Assembly: GCA_021292105.1 (NCBI GenBank)
Contig: CM037864.1
Coordinates: 40,414,514-40,478,513 of the forward strand
From: Anadara kagoshimensis
Lineage: Eukaryota; Mollusca; Bivalvia; Arcoida; Arcidae
Direction of reading: 5' to 3'
DNA length: 64,000 bases
Below, in pieces: positions 11,255 to 20,839 of this stretch. The position numbers and the translations under genes were made by a program. Position 1 is the first letter of the stretch. Each line of letters opens with the position of its first letter. The notes beneath the pieces were generated by a model. The model was given only the letters and a program-made list of their open reading frames with translations. It made no database searches and had not been told where the DNA came from.

Positions 11255-11520
11255 GTAAACTAATTAACTGCCTGTATACAGATTAAGTTTCTATATTGTA
11301 TATATATATATATTATATATATATAGATAAATCATCTGGAAAAATCAATCCAGCAGGGACAAATCAATTATATGAAAAACCTTAGCATCTCCGATTTTAT
11401 TGAGATGTTCTCGATTCTATCAATGCAAGGTCCTCAACGTGGCACTTGATGAACCTCACGGCAAATAACTAGACCATCTGTTGCAATATAATCAGAAATG
11501 TAGCCCGTTGGGTTTTTTCT

Positions 11521-11534
11521 TTTAATTAATTAAT

Positions 11535-11565
<31 letters not shown>

Positions 11566-11596
11566 TTATTTATTTATTTATTATTTATTTATTATC
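11521..11596. repeat. (TTTA)n microsatellite
   Basis: Tetranucleotide run with a few interruptions, in an intron of the CACTA element. Confidence 0.95.
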
Positions 11597-11650
11597 ACAA
11601 AACTAGTCCCATGTTATCCTTAGTTCAATATAATATATTTATTTTAACAG

Positions 11651-11851
11651 AGGATGAAACAATGTCTCATGAAGACGCAATAAAGTCTTGAAAGAAGAGT
11701 ACATGAGGCCGAAAATAGAACGGGACAGGCTTTAATACTTAAAGTGCAACGGTCCACACTTAAACGTCGCCGTAAATGGATATTAAATCTAGAAAAAACA
11801 AATATTGGACAAATTGTAGAAATTTATCCATTTCTTAAAGAAGCAACATAT
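11651..11851 (+). CDS. SAM-domain gene: exon with 'TLKRRRKWI...YPFL' block, frameshifted
   Basis: The acceptor TTTTAACAG ends at 11650 and the donor GTAAGTA follows 11851. The entry frame reads EDETMSHEDAIK and then stops. A neighbouring frame carries SLERRVHEAENRTGQALI, then STLKRRRKWILNLEKT and IVEIYPFLKEATY to the donor. The RRxWI and YPFL words are typical of this family. One extra A near 11685 would explain the break. Confidence 0.6.
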
Positions 11852-12131
11852 GTAAGTATCGATTAAAGTTTTATCTCGCTTGAAAATGTTGAAGCTGAAT
11901 ATTTTTGTGTATGGGAAGGGATGGGTGGGTTGGAGTCTAATGAAATGGGGTGTTTAAAATATTGAATAATTAACGTATGATTTATTAGCTTAATTGAGTA
12001 TTGCATGGTTTCGATGTTTCGAGTTATAAACACACACTGCAGTTCTGGACCGTCGCAGCTGTTCATCTAAAATGTTCATTATTGCGTTGCAATAGAATCT
12101 ATCATATGCAATACAAATATTATATTTGCAG

Positions 12132-12262
12132 ATTGACAAAGATTTGCTTTGCTGTATCCTGAAATTAAGCTTGATAAACTAGACGAAGCATGGCTTGAAA
12201 TGTTGACAAAACTTGATAAAGTCCTAGGCATGCAAGAAAGTGTTGATGTTGACGATGAAATG
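12132..12262 (+). CDS. SAM-domain gene: exon with 'YPEIKLDKLDEAW', frameshifted
   Basis: The acceptor ATATTTGCAG ends at 12131 and the donor GTAAGA follows 12262. The main frame reads FALLYPEIKLDKLDEAWLEM and ends VDVDDEM in phase 0. The entry frame from the previous exon does not match it. Exon length (131) is one base off a multiple of three, as expected for a single indel near the start. Confidence 0.6.
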
Positions 12263-12265
12263 GTA

Positions 12266-12299
<34 letters not shown>

Positions 12300-12325
12300 A
12301 CTCTTTTTGTTTGTGTTAAGGGGAT

Positions 12326-12406
12326 GATAAAACCATAAGACTTTAATTGACACGGAGATATTTCTAATATCTATCTCCGTGTTAATTTAAGCCTTATACT
12401 TTTATC
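12326..12406. repeat. Long imperfect hairpin within a CACTA intron
   Basis: Two 35-base arms (12326-12360 and 12372-12406) pair with about seven mismatches around an 11-base loop. The inner 11 bp (ACACGGAGATA) are perfect. It may be a small foldback element. It lies just after a CT repeat. Confidence 0.75.
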
Positions 12407-12588
12407 TCGTCTGCAAAATGCGAAACTTAGCAATAAATCTTTATCGTCGTCATTCTAGTCATTGCCAATTTTGACTTTTTCTATTAAAGTTATATGCAGT
12501 TATGCAGTTTTAAGGAGATACTTGTTTTTGATGGTCAACATTGCTATATTAAAAGGTAATATTCAAATAATATTAATTTTATATTCAG

Positions 12589-12693
12589 AATGAACTTGAT
12601 GACAGAAGAGCCGTCGACATAATTGACCGTGTCTCGCAGAGAATAAATTACAGAAACAAAACAAAGATAGAGCCACCAATAAGTGTTATAAAT
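12589..12693 (+). CDS. SAM-domain gene: 35-codon exon
   Basis: The acceptor TATATTCAG ends at 12588 and the donor GTAAGTT follows 12693. The exon is open, phase 0-0, and reads NELDDRRAVDIIDRVSQRIN and then a basic Lys-rich end. It links the exon at 12132 to the terminal exon at 13390. Confidence 0.6.
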
Positions 12694-12769
12694 GTAAGTT
12701 GGGAACATTATTGTGGTAATAATACCGGGATCTGGTGGTAACTGTGAAACGTTCTAAAAGATATTGATA

Positions 12770-13280
12770 CATTCGCACATGTAATGAGTGATTGTGTATT
12801 ACACTATCGAATATATAAAAAGGTTAAAGTTGATGATTTTTTTATATTGTACGAAATCCTGGAATACAAGTGATTTTGTGGTACAGTACCAAATCCTGGT
12901 GCTCATGTTGGGTGACTGTAAAAAGCTTTTTACAAGATCCTGGTACATGTGATAGGTGATGGTCTATTACAATATCGCTTATCAAAAGTGCTAATGCTAA
13001 TGCTTAATATTTATTCAGAAGATTCTTGGATATTGGCAATATTTTAGCAATAGTATCAGATCCTGGTGCTCATGTTGGGTGACTGTACTTGTTGTACAAG
13101 ATCCTGGTACATGTGATAGGTGATGGTCTATTGCAATTGCGCATTTTGAAAGTTAAAGTTTGTAAATAATTTTTTTACAACATCCTAAAATACTGGGAAA
13201 TTGCATGGTAATATACATGGTCCTGCGCTTACTGTTTAAGATCCGGGTACGTCTGATGGAAGGATACATGTTAAGAACAT
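12770..13280. repeat. Degenerate ~166-bp tandem repeat in the last intron
   Basis: The phrase TCCTGGTGCTCATGTTGGGT starts at 12895 and again at 13061. Each is followed by GATCCTGGTACATGTGATAG. Weaker copies flank both. It is an intronic tandem duplication with no coding value. Confidence 0.75.
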
Positions 13281-13389
13281 TTTACATAAGTCTGTTTTAT
13301 AGCAATTTTTTCAACATCGATATGTTTTTGTCGAACATAATGAGACGCTTTTTTAAACTAACTATATTTATATATATTTAATATTTCAG

Positions 13390-13833
13390 GCACTTGATCT
13401 AACTGAGAATATTAGGAAAAATTCGCCACCAAGACTTGTAGTCGACGCAGATTTCAAAGTTGCCTACATTTTGGTAGATGATGTCGCAGTTGCTGTCGAG
13501 AAAAAGACTTTTGTTGAAATGATTTTACTTTTGCTGCAAAGCTATTACGTTTGGAATTTAAACTATCCCAAATTATATCAGATTCTTGGGTTTTTGCAGG
13601 TCCATCTTTTAAAGGATGGAACTGTTTTCGAAAAATCCATGAATTTATTAAATTCGAAAAAAGATATATTGAACAAGATTAACATTAAAAAAGGAAAGGG
13701 TTCAGATCTCATTATTTGTTTGTTGTTATTGTGCACGGTTTCTACCATTAAAACATGTTTTAAAGTTGAACATTTTGTAAAACACATTCCGGGTGATGAA
13801 TTGAGAACAAAAAAAACTCTAAACATGTTGTAA
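13390..13833 (+). CDS. SAM-domain gene: terminal exon
   Basis: The acceptor ATATTTCAG ends at 13389. The exon enters in phase 0 and stays open to TAA at 13831-13833. It reads SPPRLVVDADFKVAYILVDD, then YYVWNLNYPKLYQILGFLQ. The P-x-L/I-V start, the VDD turn and the YP...FLQ ending match the C-terminal region of the SAM-bearing partner protein of this transposon family. The last 40 codons run into the right subterminal repeats and may be a recent extension. Confidence 0.65.
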   Translation, partial: ALDLTENIRKNSPPRLVVDADFKVAYILVDDVAVAVEKKTFVEMILLLLQSYYVWNLNYPKLYQILGFLQVHLLKDGTVFEKSMNLLNSKKDILNKINIKKGKGSDLIICLLLLCTVSTIKTCFKVEHFVKHIPGDELRTKKTLNML

Positions 13834-14103
13834 ATCCATACACGTTTTATGTCCTTCGTAGTTAAACATGTATAAAAATTTACATGTTTTCTTCAAAACA
13901 TGTTTAACCTTTAAACACGTTTTCCCCAAAACATGTTTATCTATAGAATACGTGTTAGACAAAACACGTTTTGTCCTAGAACATGTTTGTAATCAACACA
14001 TGTTTCGATTTAAAACATGAATTGACCTTTTTAGGTGTTCTCGATTCATCACCCGGAATGTGTTTTAAAAAATGTTTTAACTTAAAACACATTTTTTACA
14101 GTG
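13740..14103. repeat. Right subterminal and terminal repeat region of the CACTA element
   Basis: At least ten AAACATGTTT, ACACGTTTT and AAACACATT motifs lie in both orientations. They end in the CACTG terminal repeat, which reads TTTTTTACAGTG at 14103. Density and motif type mirror the left end. Confidence 0.8.
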
Positions 14104-14112
14104 TACAGTATC

Positions 14113-14533
14113 GATCTGTCCAAACTTTAACAAAAACCGTAACGCATTGATGCCGAATCGGCAGTTGATCTCAGTCCCTCCTTACGGTATTTATTTCGAG
14201 TGTATTTATTTTCGTAGTACTTATATGAAATTTAGACACATCCGCGTAGTTTATTTTTTGCGTTTTAAAAATATGCACAACAAAATAAACATAGTAAAAA
14301 ATTTTACCTGATATAAATTTAATTTTCGCGCAAAACCAACAACCGAAATCGGCGAAAATTAGTACTCCGCGAAAATAAATATGTTTACAGTATCTACTAT
14401 CTAGGGGTCTTCTTCGGTAGCTGATATGTACCCTTCGATGGTTTTTCGGAAACTAATAACTATCCATTTCTCGGCCATTCGTCAGCTGAGCTTGACTCCT
14501 TTTCGTTAGCTTATGTTAAACTTTCGACAGGTC
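14113..14533. mobile_element. MITE family B, copy 1, split by a family A MITE
   Basis: The right end at 14533 is the reverse complement of GACCTGTCGAAAGTTTAACA. The left end at 14113 is a diverged form of that sequence (GATCTGTCCAAACTTTAACA). Inner blocks CGGCAG...GATCT and GACTCCTTTTCGTTAGCT also occur in the intact copy at 43934-44139. The family A MITE at 14183-14392 sits inside it, so family A inserted after family B. The CACTA right end is only 9 bp away. Confidence 0.75.
14183..14392 (+). mobile_element. MITE family A, copy 2
   Basis: It aligns over its whole length with copy 1 (504-719) in the opposite orientation. Shared words include ACATCCGCGTAGTT, CGCGCAAAAC and GCGAAAATTAGTAC. 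The right end reads AAATATGTTTACAGTA. The left end is diverged. Confidence 0.75.
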
Positions 14534-14606
14534 TGTTTTGTATATTCTGGTCGGGTAAACATGTTCTTGTCATCAACTTAACCAATTTTGACATCAGTTT
14601 CAAGCA

Positions 14607-14630
14607 AAAAAAAAAAAAAAAAAAAAAAAA
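14607..14630. repeat. (A)n homopolymer
   Basis: A run of about 24 A with no recognisable retroposon body upstream. Confidence 0.85.
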
Positions 14631-15416
14631 CCCTTCAGCCATTGTTTAAAAGCAAAAACCAAATGATCATGCCTTCGTTTACAAATTTTGATTTTTGCTT
14701 GTCATAAATACTTTGAAATGGTTTGTATTCTTCTCATAAAACGTGAATTTCAGTTTAAGTCTTTTTTAAGAAATTGTTCATGTCTTTATCGTTTGGTGTC
14801 ACAAAGATCCATCACTTGGTTGAAAGGACACGTGCACGCAAGTGTAGGTAGTTAGTGGTGCCGCCCTGTTAAACACGTGGGTAGTTAGTAAACAGGGTCC
14901 TGGGGGAAGTTTATCATAATCTATTCCGGTATCATATGGTTAGGATTCCTTAAGGATATCGAATATTTAGATTTTTTCTAAAACTTCTTGGATGTTTTCT
15001 TACAACAGCTGATTAAAGCATAAAAACTAAAACAAGGCAAAATTAAACATTTTTATTTATAATTCAAGTTTACATTTGTTATTATTCCTTTCTTAGCGCT
15101 GCTATGGGCGTATATTTTCATGTAACATGTGTTAACACTTCAGTTTTAACTTTTTGGTTTTTTTTTATATTATTTCTGGGCTTATTTTCAATTCACTTTT
15201 CGTTAAGTGTCAGATCGGTTTATTGATGTTAATAACCTATAAAAACTACGTTTCTGACTTTTATTGTTCACAAACAATACCTAGATTTTTTTTCAACTTA
15301 GCGGTATTATATCTATAACATTTTAACAGTAACCATACTGGGATTGCAAAACGGGTTTATAATCAGTCTATTTTATGAACATTTAAGACCGTTTAATTTC
15401 TGTGCAGGCTGATACC

Positions 15417-15518
15417 AAGCCGAACTATCTGCATTAACGACGATGAGTTACTCTTTGAATTGTTAAGATTGTAGCAATGTAAAATAACTTACCATTGTTA
15501 AGGCAGATAGTTCGGCTT
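15417..15518. repeat. Foldback with 21-bp arms
   Basis: The arms AAGCCGAACTATCTGCATTAA (15417-15437) and its reverse complement (15498-15518) differ at one position. The spacer is 60 bases. It is likely a small inverted-repeat element. Confidence 0.8.
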
Positions 15519-15712
15519 GAGGCTGTTACGTGATTTTACAAATACAAAATATAACACAATTGTCACAAACAGCCATAAAAACACTCTTTACATTCAACAA
15601 ATTACAGATGCAACAACACTAAATAACAAACACGGAATGTCTGTTGGTCGTGGAAATGAAAAAAAAATTTTCGATGCGACATAAAACAGTGTGCAACTAA
15701 CTATCAAAAGTT

Positions 15713-16692
15713 CATATATAATATGTCAAAGCCAAGATGCGTGTCATTGTGCGAATCCACATGTAAATGAGAAAGCCAAAATTTTTGGCATTGTACGAAT
15801 CCACATGAACATGACAAAGCCAGAATGTGTGGCATTCTACGAATCCACCACATGTATATGACAAAGCCAAAATTTGTGGCATTGTACGAATCCACATGTA
15901 AATGACAAAGCCAGAATTTGTGGCATTCTACGAATCCACCACATGTATATGACAAAGCCAAAATTTGTGGCATTGCACGAATCCACATGTATATGACAAA
16001 GCCAAAATTTGCGGCATTGCACGAATCCACCACATGTATATGACAAAGCCAAAATTTGTGGCATTGCACGAATCCACCACATGTATATAACAAAGCCAAA
16101 ATTTGTGGCATTGTATATCCACATGTAAATCAGGGGCGTAGCTGGGGTGTTTATAATGTGGACGCCTAAAGAGGGCAGGGGGTTTTGGGGCCTCCCTGAT
16201 GCAAATTTTCGGCCCTCCAGGGCGCTATTTATCAGAATTTTTCTTATAATTTTATGTTATGCTGTGGTAGTGTTTGTCGTTTCTTTGAGGACTTGTTCAT
16301 TCTTAAACCTGAAGACGAGGTACAAGGGGATCTGATGTTGTATGGCATAAGCACTACGAAAACAACACACTCAATAATTGAGAAAGTCAAGTTAAAATGG
16401 GAGTTCAATTAATATAGTGGTGAGGTTAAACGGGGGAGAGGAAATATATTTGTAAATATATTGCGTTAATACATAATAAAACGTGACGAATGGCTAGTAG
16501 AAATTCTTTAATGTAATCAAATCAGATAGTTTCAATTGTTTTGCCATGCCGGCAAAGTCAAGACAACACCGGAACCGCACCTCAGAGGCTATCGAAGTCG
16601 GGTATAAACCGAATTCGTATATAACATTTCCGGTAAAGACCAACGGTTTGGTATAAGAAATATATTATATTCTCTCTCTCTCTCTCTCTCTC

Positions 16693-16731
<39 letters not shown>

Positions 16732-17098
16732 AAAAACGATGTGGACGTTTTTGCGTACAAACGTACGCCTGGCTACGCCCCTGTAAATGACAACAACATA
16801 ATTTGTGACATTGTACGAATCCACGTGTATATGACAAAGCTAAAATTTGTGAAATTGTACGAATCCACATGTACATGTATATGGCAAAGCCAAAATTTGT
16901 GGCATTGCACAATGCCACATGTATCTGACAAAGCCTTAATTTGTGGCATTGGACGAATCCACATGTATATGGCAAAACCAAATTTGTGGCATTGCACGAA
17001 TCCACGTGTGTTTGACAAAGCCAAAATTTGTGACATTGTACGAATCCACATGTATATGACAAAGCCAAAATTTGTGGCATATACTGTGCGAATCCACA
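15713..17098. repeat. 44-bp minisatellite in two blocks
   Basis: About 16 units of a 44- to 47-bp repeat built on CACATGTATATGACAAAGCC then AAAATTTGTGGCATTG. Block one is 15713-16130 and block two 16784-17098. The 47-bp variant carries a doubled CCA. All long open frames here (for example 15704-16124 on the minus strand) are by-products of the repeat. Confidence 0.95.
16131..16783. mobile_element. hAT-like non-autonomous element inserted in the minisatellite
   Basis: A 653-bp insert with perfect 12-bp terminal repeats, CAGGGGCGTAGC and GCTACGCCCCTG. The CAGGGGCG start is typical of hAT elements. TAAAT flanks both ends. The unit sequence CACATGTAAATGAC is restored if the insert is removed. 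Five clear flank bases are fewer than the usual eight for hAT, so the class is likely but not certain. Inside lie a (TC)n run and a (T)n run of about 34. No transposase is present. Confidence 0.8.
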
Positions 17099-17309
17099 TT
17101 TGGCGAGCTGTTTTTCTGATTCTGTTTTGCAAGAGGTTTGGCTAAATGTGTTCCATGTAGCTTGGTTAAGGACAGTGTGTAATGCAAAGGCAAAAAAATC
17201 AAAGGTTTCATAAGACTGTGGCTTCTAGCGACTACCTACCCTACCTGCCATCCCAGACAGATTTGTGGAAAAGGTATGGTAAAGCAACAACTCTTATATT
17301 TTGAATGTC

Positions 17310-17450
17310 ATTTCGGTAGCTCAGTTGGTAGATTGCTTGCCCAATATATGAAATGTCAGTATGAACCCTTAGAGTGGCTGGGTCTGACCAAGACTTGAAA
17401 AAAAAGATGTGACTGCATTTATAAACGAAAGTCAGAATCCCTTTAAAAAG
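17310..17450 (+). mobile_element. tRNA-derived SINE remnant
   Basis: GGTAGCTCAGTTGGTAGATTG is a good Pol III A box, and TATGAACCCTTAG about 35 bases later is a degraded B box. The body after it is short and no tail is clear, so this is probably a truncated SINE and not a tRNA gene. Confidence 0.55.
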
Positions 17451-18319
17451 ACCTTAGACGTGATACACTAGAGAAATCCTCCCTGCATATTGCCATAATC
17501 GCACTGCAAAGGGAAAATTCTGCCACTTCAACTATATCTGTGGTTCCAATTTTTAGACTCTTAGGCGTTTCAAATAGATGTTTGATTTGTTGTCTGCAAG
17601 TAGCACGTATTTGCTTCATTGAAGGTTTTGTCATGACCGAAGTGAACATCTTAAATAAAATCGGGGTTTGGAATATTTGTAAGAAATAGAAAAATAAGCT
17701 GTTTCTGCCCCCAGACCATTATTTACACGTGCCTTGTCACGGGCTTTGTTTATTTGGCTAAACGTATATGTCTTTATATAAATGTTTTTTGAACAATGTG
17801 CATAATAAGTTTGTTTTGTAGGTATTTATATTCCATGCAACAGTTGGCGGATTTTACTACATTCTTTTAATTGTCCATATAATGAAAGTACGGTAAAAAT
17901 TACCATGTATAAAAATGATGATGAATTTATATTACCTAATTAAGAATTGTTAAAATGTGTGAAACATTTGGAAAAAAACCACCAGCTCATAACCTGACTG
18001 TGTGCACGTTATACCTAGATGATAAAAACTTCAAAATGAATTATAACTTTGAATTTTATGAATATTTAAAATACATTTATATGTGCGAGAAATAATAAAT
18101 AAAAATAAAAATTTCTAATTAGAATTGACATGTGTTGTTTTCTATATTCTTGTTAAAATAATGACAGTATTGTGTTAAAATAAAAGTATAATATTTTTTT
18201 TATTTTGTAGACACATCATAAGCCTCAATATGTGTTTGTTTGTTTCTTGGTTAATTCGCATTTTGGTGATCTGTCCTTATCCGTTTGTCGTTCGTTTTGT
18301 TGTTTCGTATTCTTGTTCG

Positions 18320-18320
<1 letters not shown>
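17451..18320. other. AT-rich non-coding DNA
   Basis: I see no gene. A 68-codon minus-strand frame at 17443-17649 has no recognised domain and no splice support. Confidence 0.4.

Positions 18321-18322
<2 letters not shown>

Positions 18323-18370
<48 letters not shown>
18323..18370. repeat. (TTGA)n microsatellite
   Basis: About 12 perfect GATT tetramers. Confidence 0.95.
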
Positions 18371-18424
18371 AGGCGAGTGGATAGATTAATAATTAATCGA
18401 TTTGGGCTTTACGTCGTTTTGTTG

Positions 18425-19100
18425 TGTTCTTGGTTAAGAACATTTGTCATTCGTTTTGTTGTGTCGCGTTCTTGGTTGAACATTTGTCATTCGTTTTGTT
18501 GTGTCATGTTCTTGGTTGAGAACATATACCATTCGTTTTGCTGTGTTATGTTCTTGGTTGAGAACATATACCATTCGTTTTGCTGTGTTATGTTCTTGGT
18601 TGAGAACATTTGTCATTCGTTTTGTTGTGTCGCGTTCTTGGTTGAACATTTGTCATTCGTTTTGTTGTGTCATGTTCTTGGTTGAGAACATATACCATTC
18701 GTTTTGCTGTGTTATTGCTTGGTTGAGAACATATACCATTCGTTTTGCTGTGTTATGTTCTTGGTTGAGAACATTTGTCATTCGCTTTGTTGTGTTGTGT
18801 TCTTGGTTGAGAACATTTGTCGTTCGTTTTGTTGGGTCGTGTTCTTGGTTGAGAACATTTGTCATTCGTTTTCTTGTGTCATTTCTTGGTTGAGAATACA
18901 CCATTCGTTTTCCTGTGTTATGTTCTTGGTTGAGAACATATACCATTCGTTTTGCTGTGTTATGTTCTTGGTTGAGAACATTTGTCATTCGCTTTGTTGT
19001 GTTGTGTCCTTGGTTGAGAACATTTGTCATTCGTTTTGTTATGTTGTGTTCTTGGTTGAGAACATTTGTCAATCGTTTTGTGGCGTCGTGTTATTATATC
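18425..19100. repeat. 42-bp minisatellite with higher-order structure
   Basis: About 16 units. Each starts GTTCTTGGTTGAGAAC, which can fold as GTTCT/AGAAC around TGGTTG. Two main types alternate: A has CATTTGTCATTCGTTTTGTT and B has CATATACCATTCGTTTTGCT. A shortened A unit lacks GAGAA. The order A, short A, B, B occurs twice in a row, which shows duplication of a four-unit block. Degenerate units continue to about 19520. As 42 is a multiple of three, long open frames appear on both strands and are not genes. Confidence 0.95.
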
Positions 19101-19520
19101 GTTCGTTGTGATGTATTATTGGTCGTTCTTATGTCGTTCGTTTTGATGTTTTATGGTTTTTGTTTTTGTCGTTTGTTTTGTTGTGTTCTTGGCAGTCCAT
19201 GTGTAGTTTGTTTTGTTGTGTCGTGTTCTTTGTTGTGTGCTTTGTTGATAGGCATTCTTGGTTATTCATTTTATTGGCGTCTGTTTCATTGTGTTGTGTT
19301 CTTGGTCGTTTGTTTCTGGTTTATGTTGTTTTTGCATTTTTTTTTTTTTTGCTTTTTATAATTATGTCATTTGTATTGTTGTTTCGTATTCTTGGTTGTT
19401 CATTTGCCATTCAATTGAATGTGTTTTGTTCATGGTTTTTCGTATAACGTTCGTTTTGATATGTTGTGTTTTGTTCGTTTTCTTGTGTTGTTTTCTTGGT
19501 CTATTTTGTTGTTATCAAGC

Positions 19521-20625
19521 AGACCTATATTCGTTATTCACTTCAGTTTTTTAAGTTAAGTACATATACTATTATAATGTTACATTATCATAATTGAAAT
19601 GACGCCAATAGCATTTTTGTTGTTGCCAGTATGCATTTGTCTTGCAACTAGTGGTGTATGCGGCGATAGTTTATTTCGTTGTCCTTCCTGTTGCCATTAA
19701 AATGTCAAAACATCTTATGGCCAAAATCCGTATTATTCATTATTCCTAATATCCTAAGCTGCAGAAGAAACAAACTGTACGCAAGTGGAAATGACAAAAA
19801 ATGGGACTTCCAAGTGATTGAGATCTTTGTTTCTGGGAGCCATTTTTATTGAGAATTACGCTTTCAATTTTATTCTGGAAGTAGATCGTGTGTTTCTTTA
19901 ACATTTAATGGGAATGAATTTAATTAATTTAGTTAATGCATATAACTCTTTTGACCGTTGGTCTCACATTGAATAGAAAGTTTCCATACCTGACTTCTCT
20001 AAATTTAGATGCACAAGTTTTCTATAGGTATAATAATAAATTCTAAAGATGATGTCCAAATAGGCTACAGTTGTCTACTCAACCCTTTTTATCATCGTCA
20101 AATCATAATGTCATAATTAGCGGCACGCGTCACCATGACACTTATCATCAGCACGCGACATGTGCATGAATTATCTATTATATGTGCGCGTGACCTCGGG
20201 GCATTTTCTATGCAACCTCCATTGATGGAAATTAATGTCATAAATACGAAAGGCGAAGTGGCCCTCGCTACTTGATAATAAAGGTATAATCCCCATACTT
20301 TGTTATTTGCGCATGAATGAATCAACAATTGTCATTTCAACAAGATGACAAAAAATTCATATTTATTCCATTCATTAAAAAATTAAGAAACGCACCAAAA
20401 ATAGGGGTCGTCAGACTTAAAGGAGGAATTTCATTGTTGGTTAAATTTAAAACACCGTGTTACCTGTATTTTAGAGTTTTAAAACAATTTTTGAAGTTTA
20501 TTGTGAATCGCGATCATGGTGGTATTTTTCAGAGAAAGTGGAAGGCACAACAATGAAAATTGTAAGTGTGATGCGGAAAATATAAAATTAGGGATTGGGA
20601 AAAGTGTCTTCACTACATTGTAGTA
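19521..20625. other. Non-coding DNA, no feature recognised
   Basis: AT-rich sequence with only short frames. A plus-strand frame of 79 codons at 20317-20556 lacks any known motif. Confidence 0.4.
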
Positions 20626-20631
20626 GGTGAA

Positions 20632-20674
<43 letters not shown>

Positions 20675-20790
20675 ATACAAATTTAAATAAATAAATAAAT
20701 AAATAAATTTAAAAGCTATTAAATTAAAAATAAATAGATAAATAAACAAACAAATAAATAAATAAAAAGGAAACCCAATCACAGGCTAAG

Positions 20791-20833
<43 letters not shown>

Positions 20834-20836
20834 ATA
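20626..20836. repeat. (AATA)n microsatellite, two blocks
   Basis: Long AAAT tetranucleotide runs at about 20631-20706 and 20790-20836, with an impure centre. Confidence 0.95.
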
Positions 20837-20839
20837 TGT

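Larger units (their letters stand above)
4694..14103 (+). mobile_element. CACTA/EnSpm-like DNA transposon, full length, decaying
   Basis: The left end at 4694 reads CACTGTAAAAATTGTGTTTT. The reverse complement of the right end at 14103 matches it at 19 of 20 positions. TA flanks both ends, as a 2-bp target duplication or an extended palindrome. About 300 bp inside each end are packed with AACATGTT, AACACGTT and AAAACACAT motifs, typical of CACTA subterminal repeats. Inside are two genes on the plus strand: a Tnp2-like transposase (7328-9756) and a spliced SAM-domain gene (exons 6918 to 13833) that encloses it. CACTG ends, subterminal repeats and the two-gene layout together support the CACTA call. 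The coding parts carry about four frame breaks, so this copy is probably no longer autonomous. Introns hold several microsatellites. Confidence 0.85.

Noticed and set aside
15704-17132. Several overlapping minus- and plus-strand frames with repeated peptides
   Set aside because: They follow the 44-bp minisatellite and the inserted element. Peptide repeats are by-products of the DNA repeat.
17443-17649. A 68-codon minus-strand frame next to a SINE remnant
   Set aside because: No family is recognised, it is a single short frame, and there are no splice partners.
18425-19100. CRISPR-like array
   Set aside because: Units are contiguous with no unique spacers, and the genome is animal.
18362-19361. 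Long frames on both strands with a 14-residue repeat
   Set aside because: The 42-bp unit is a multiple of three, so frames stay open on both strands. There is no start context, splice signal or known motif.
20588-20782. An Ile/Tyr/Leu/Phe-rich minus-strand frame
   Set aside because: Produced entirely by the AATA microsatellite.
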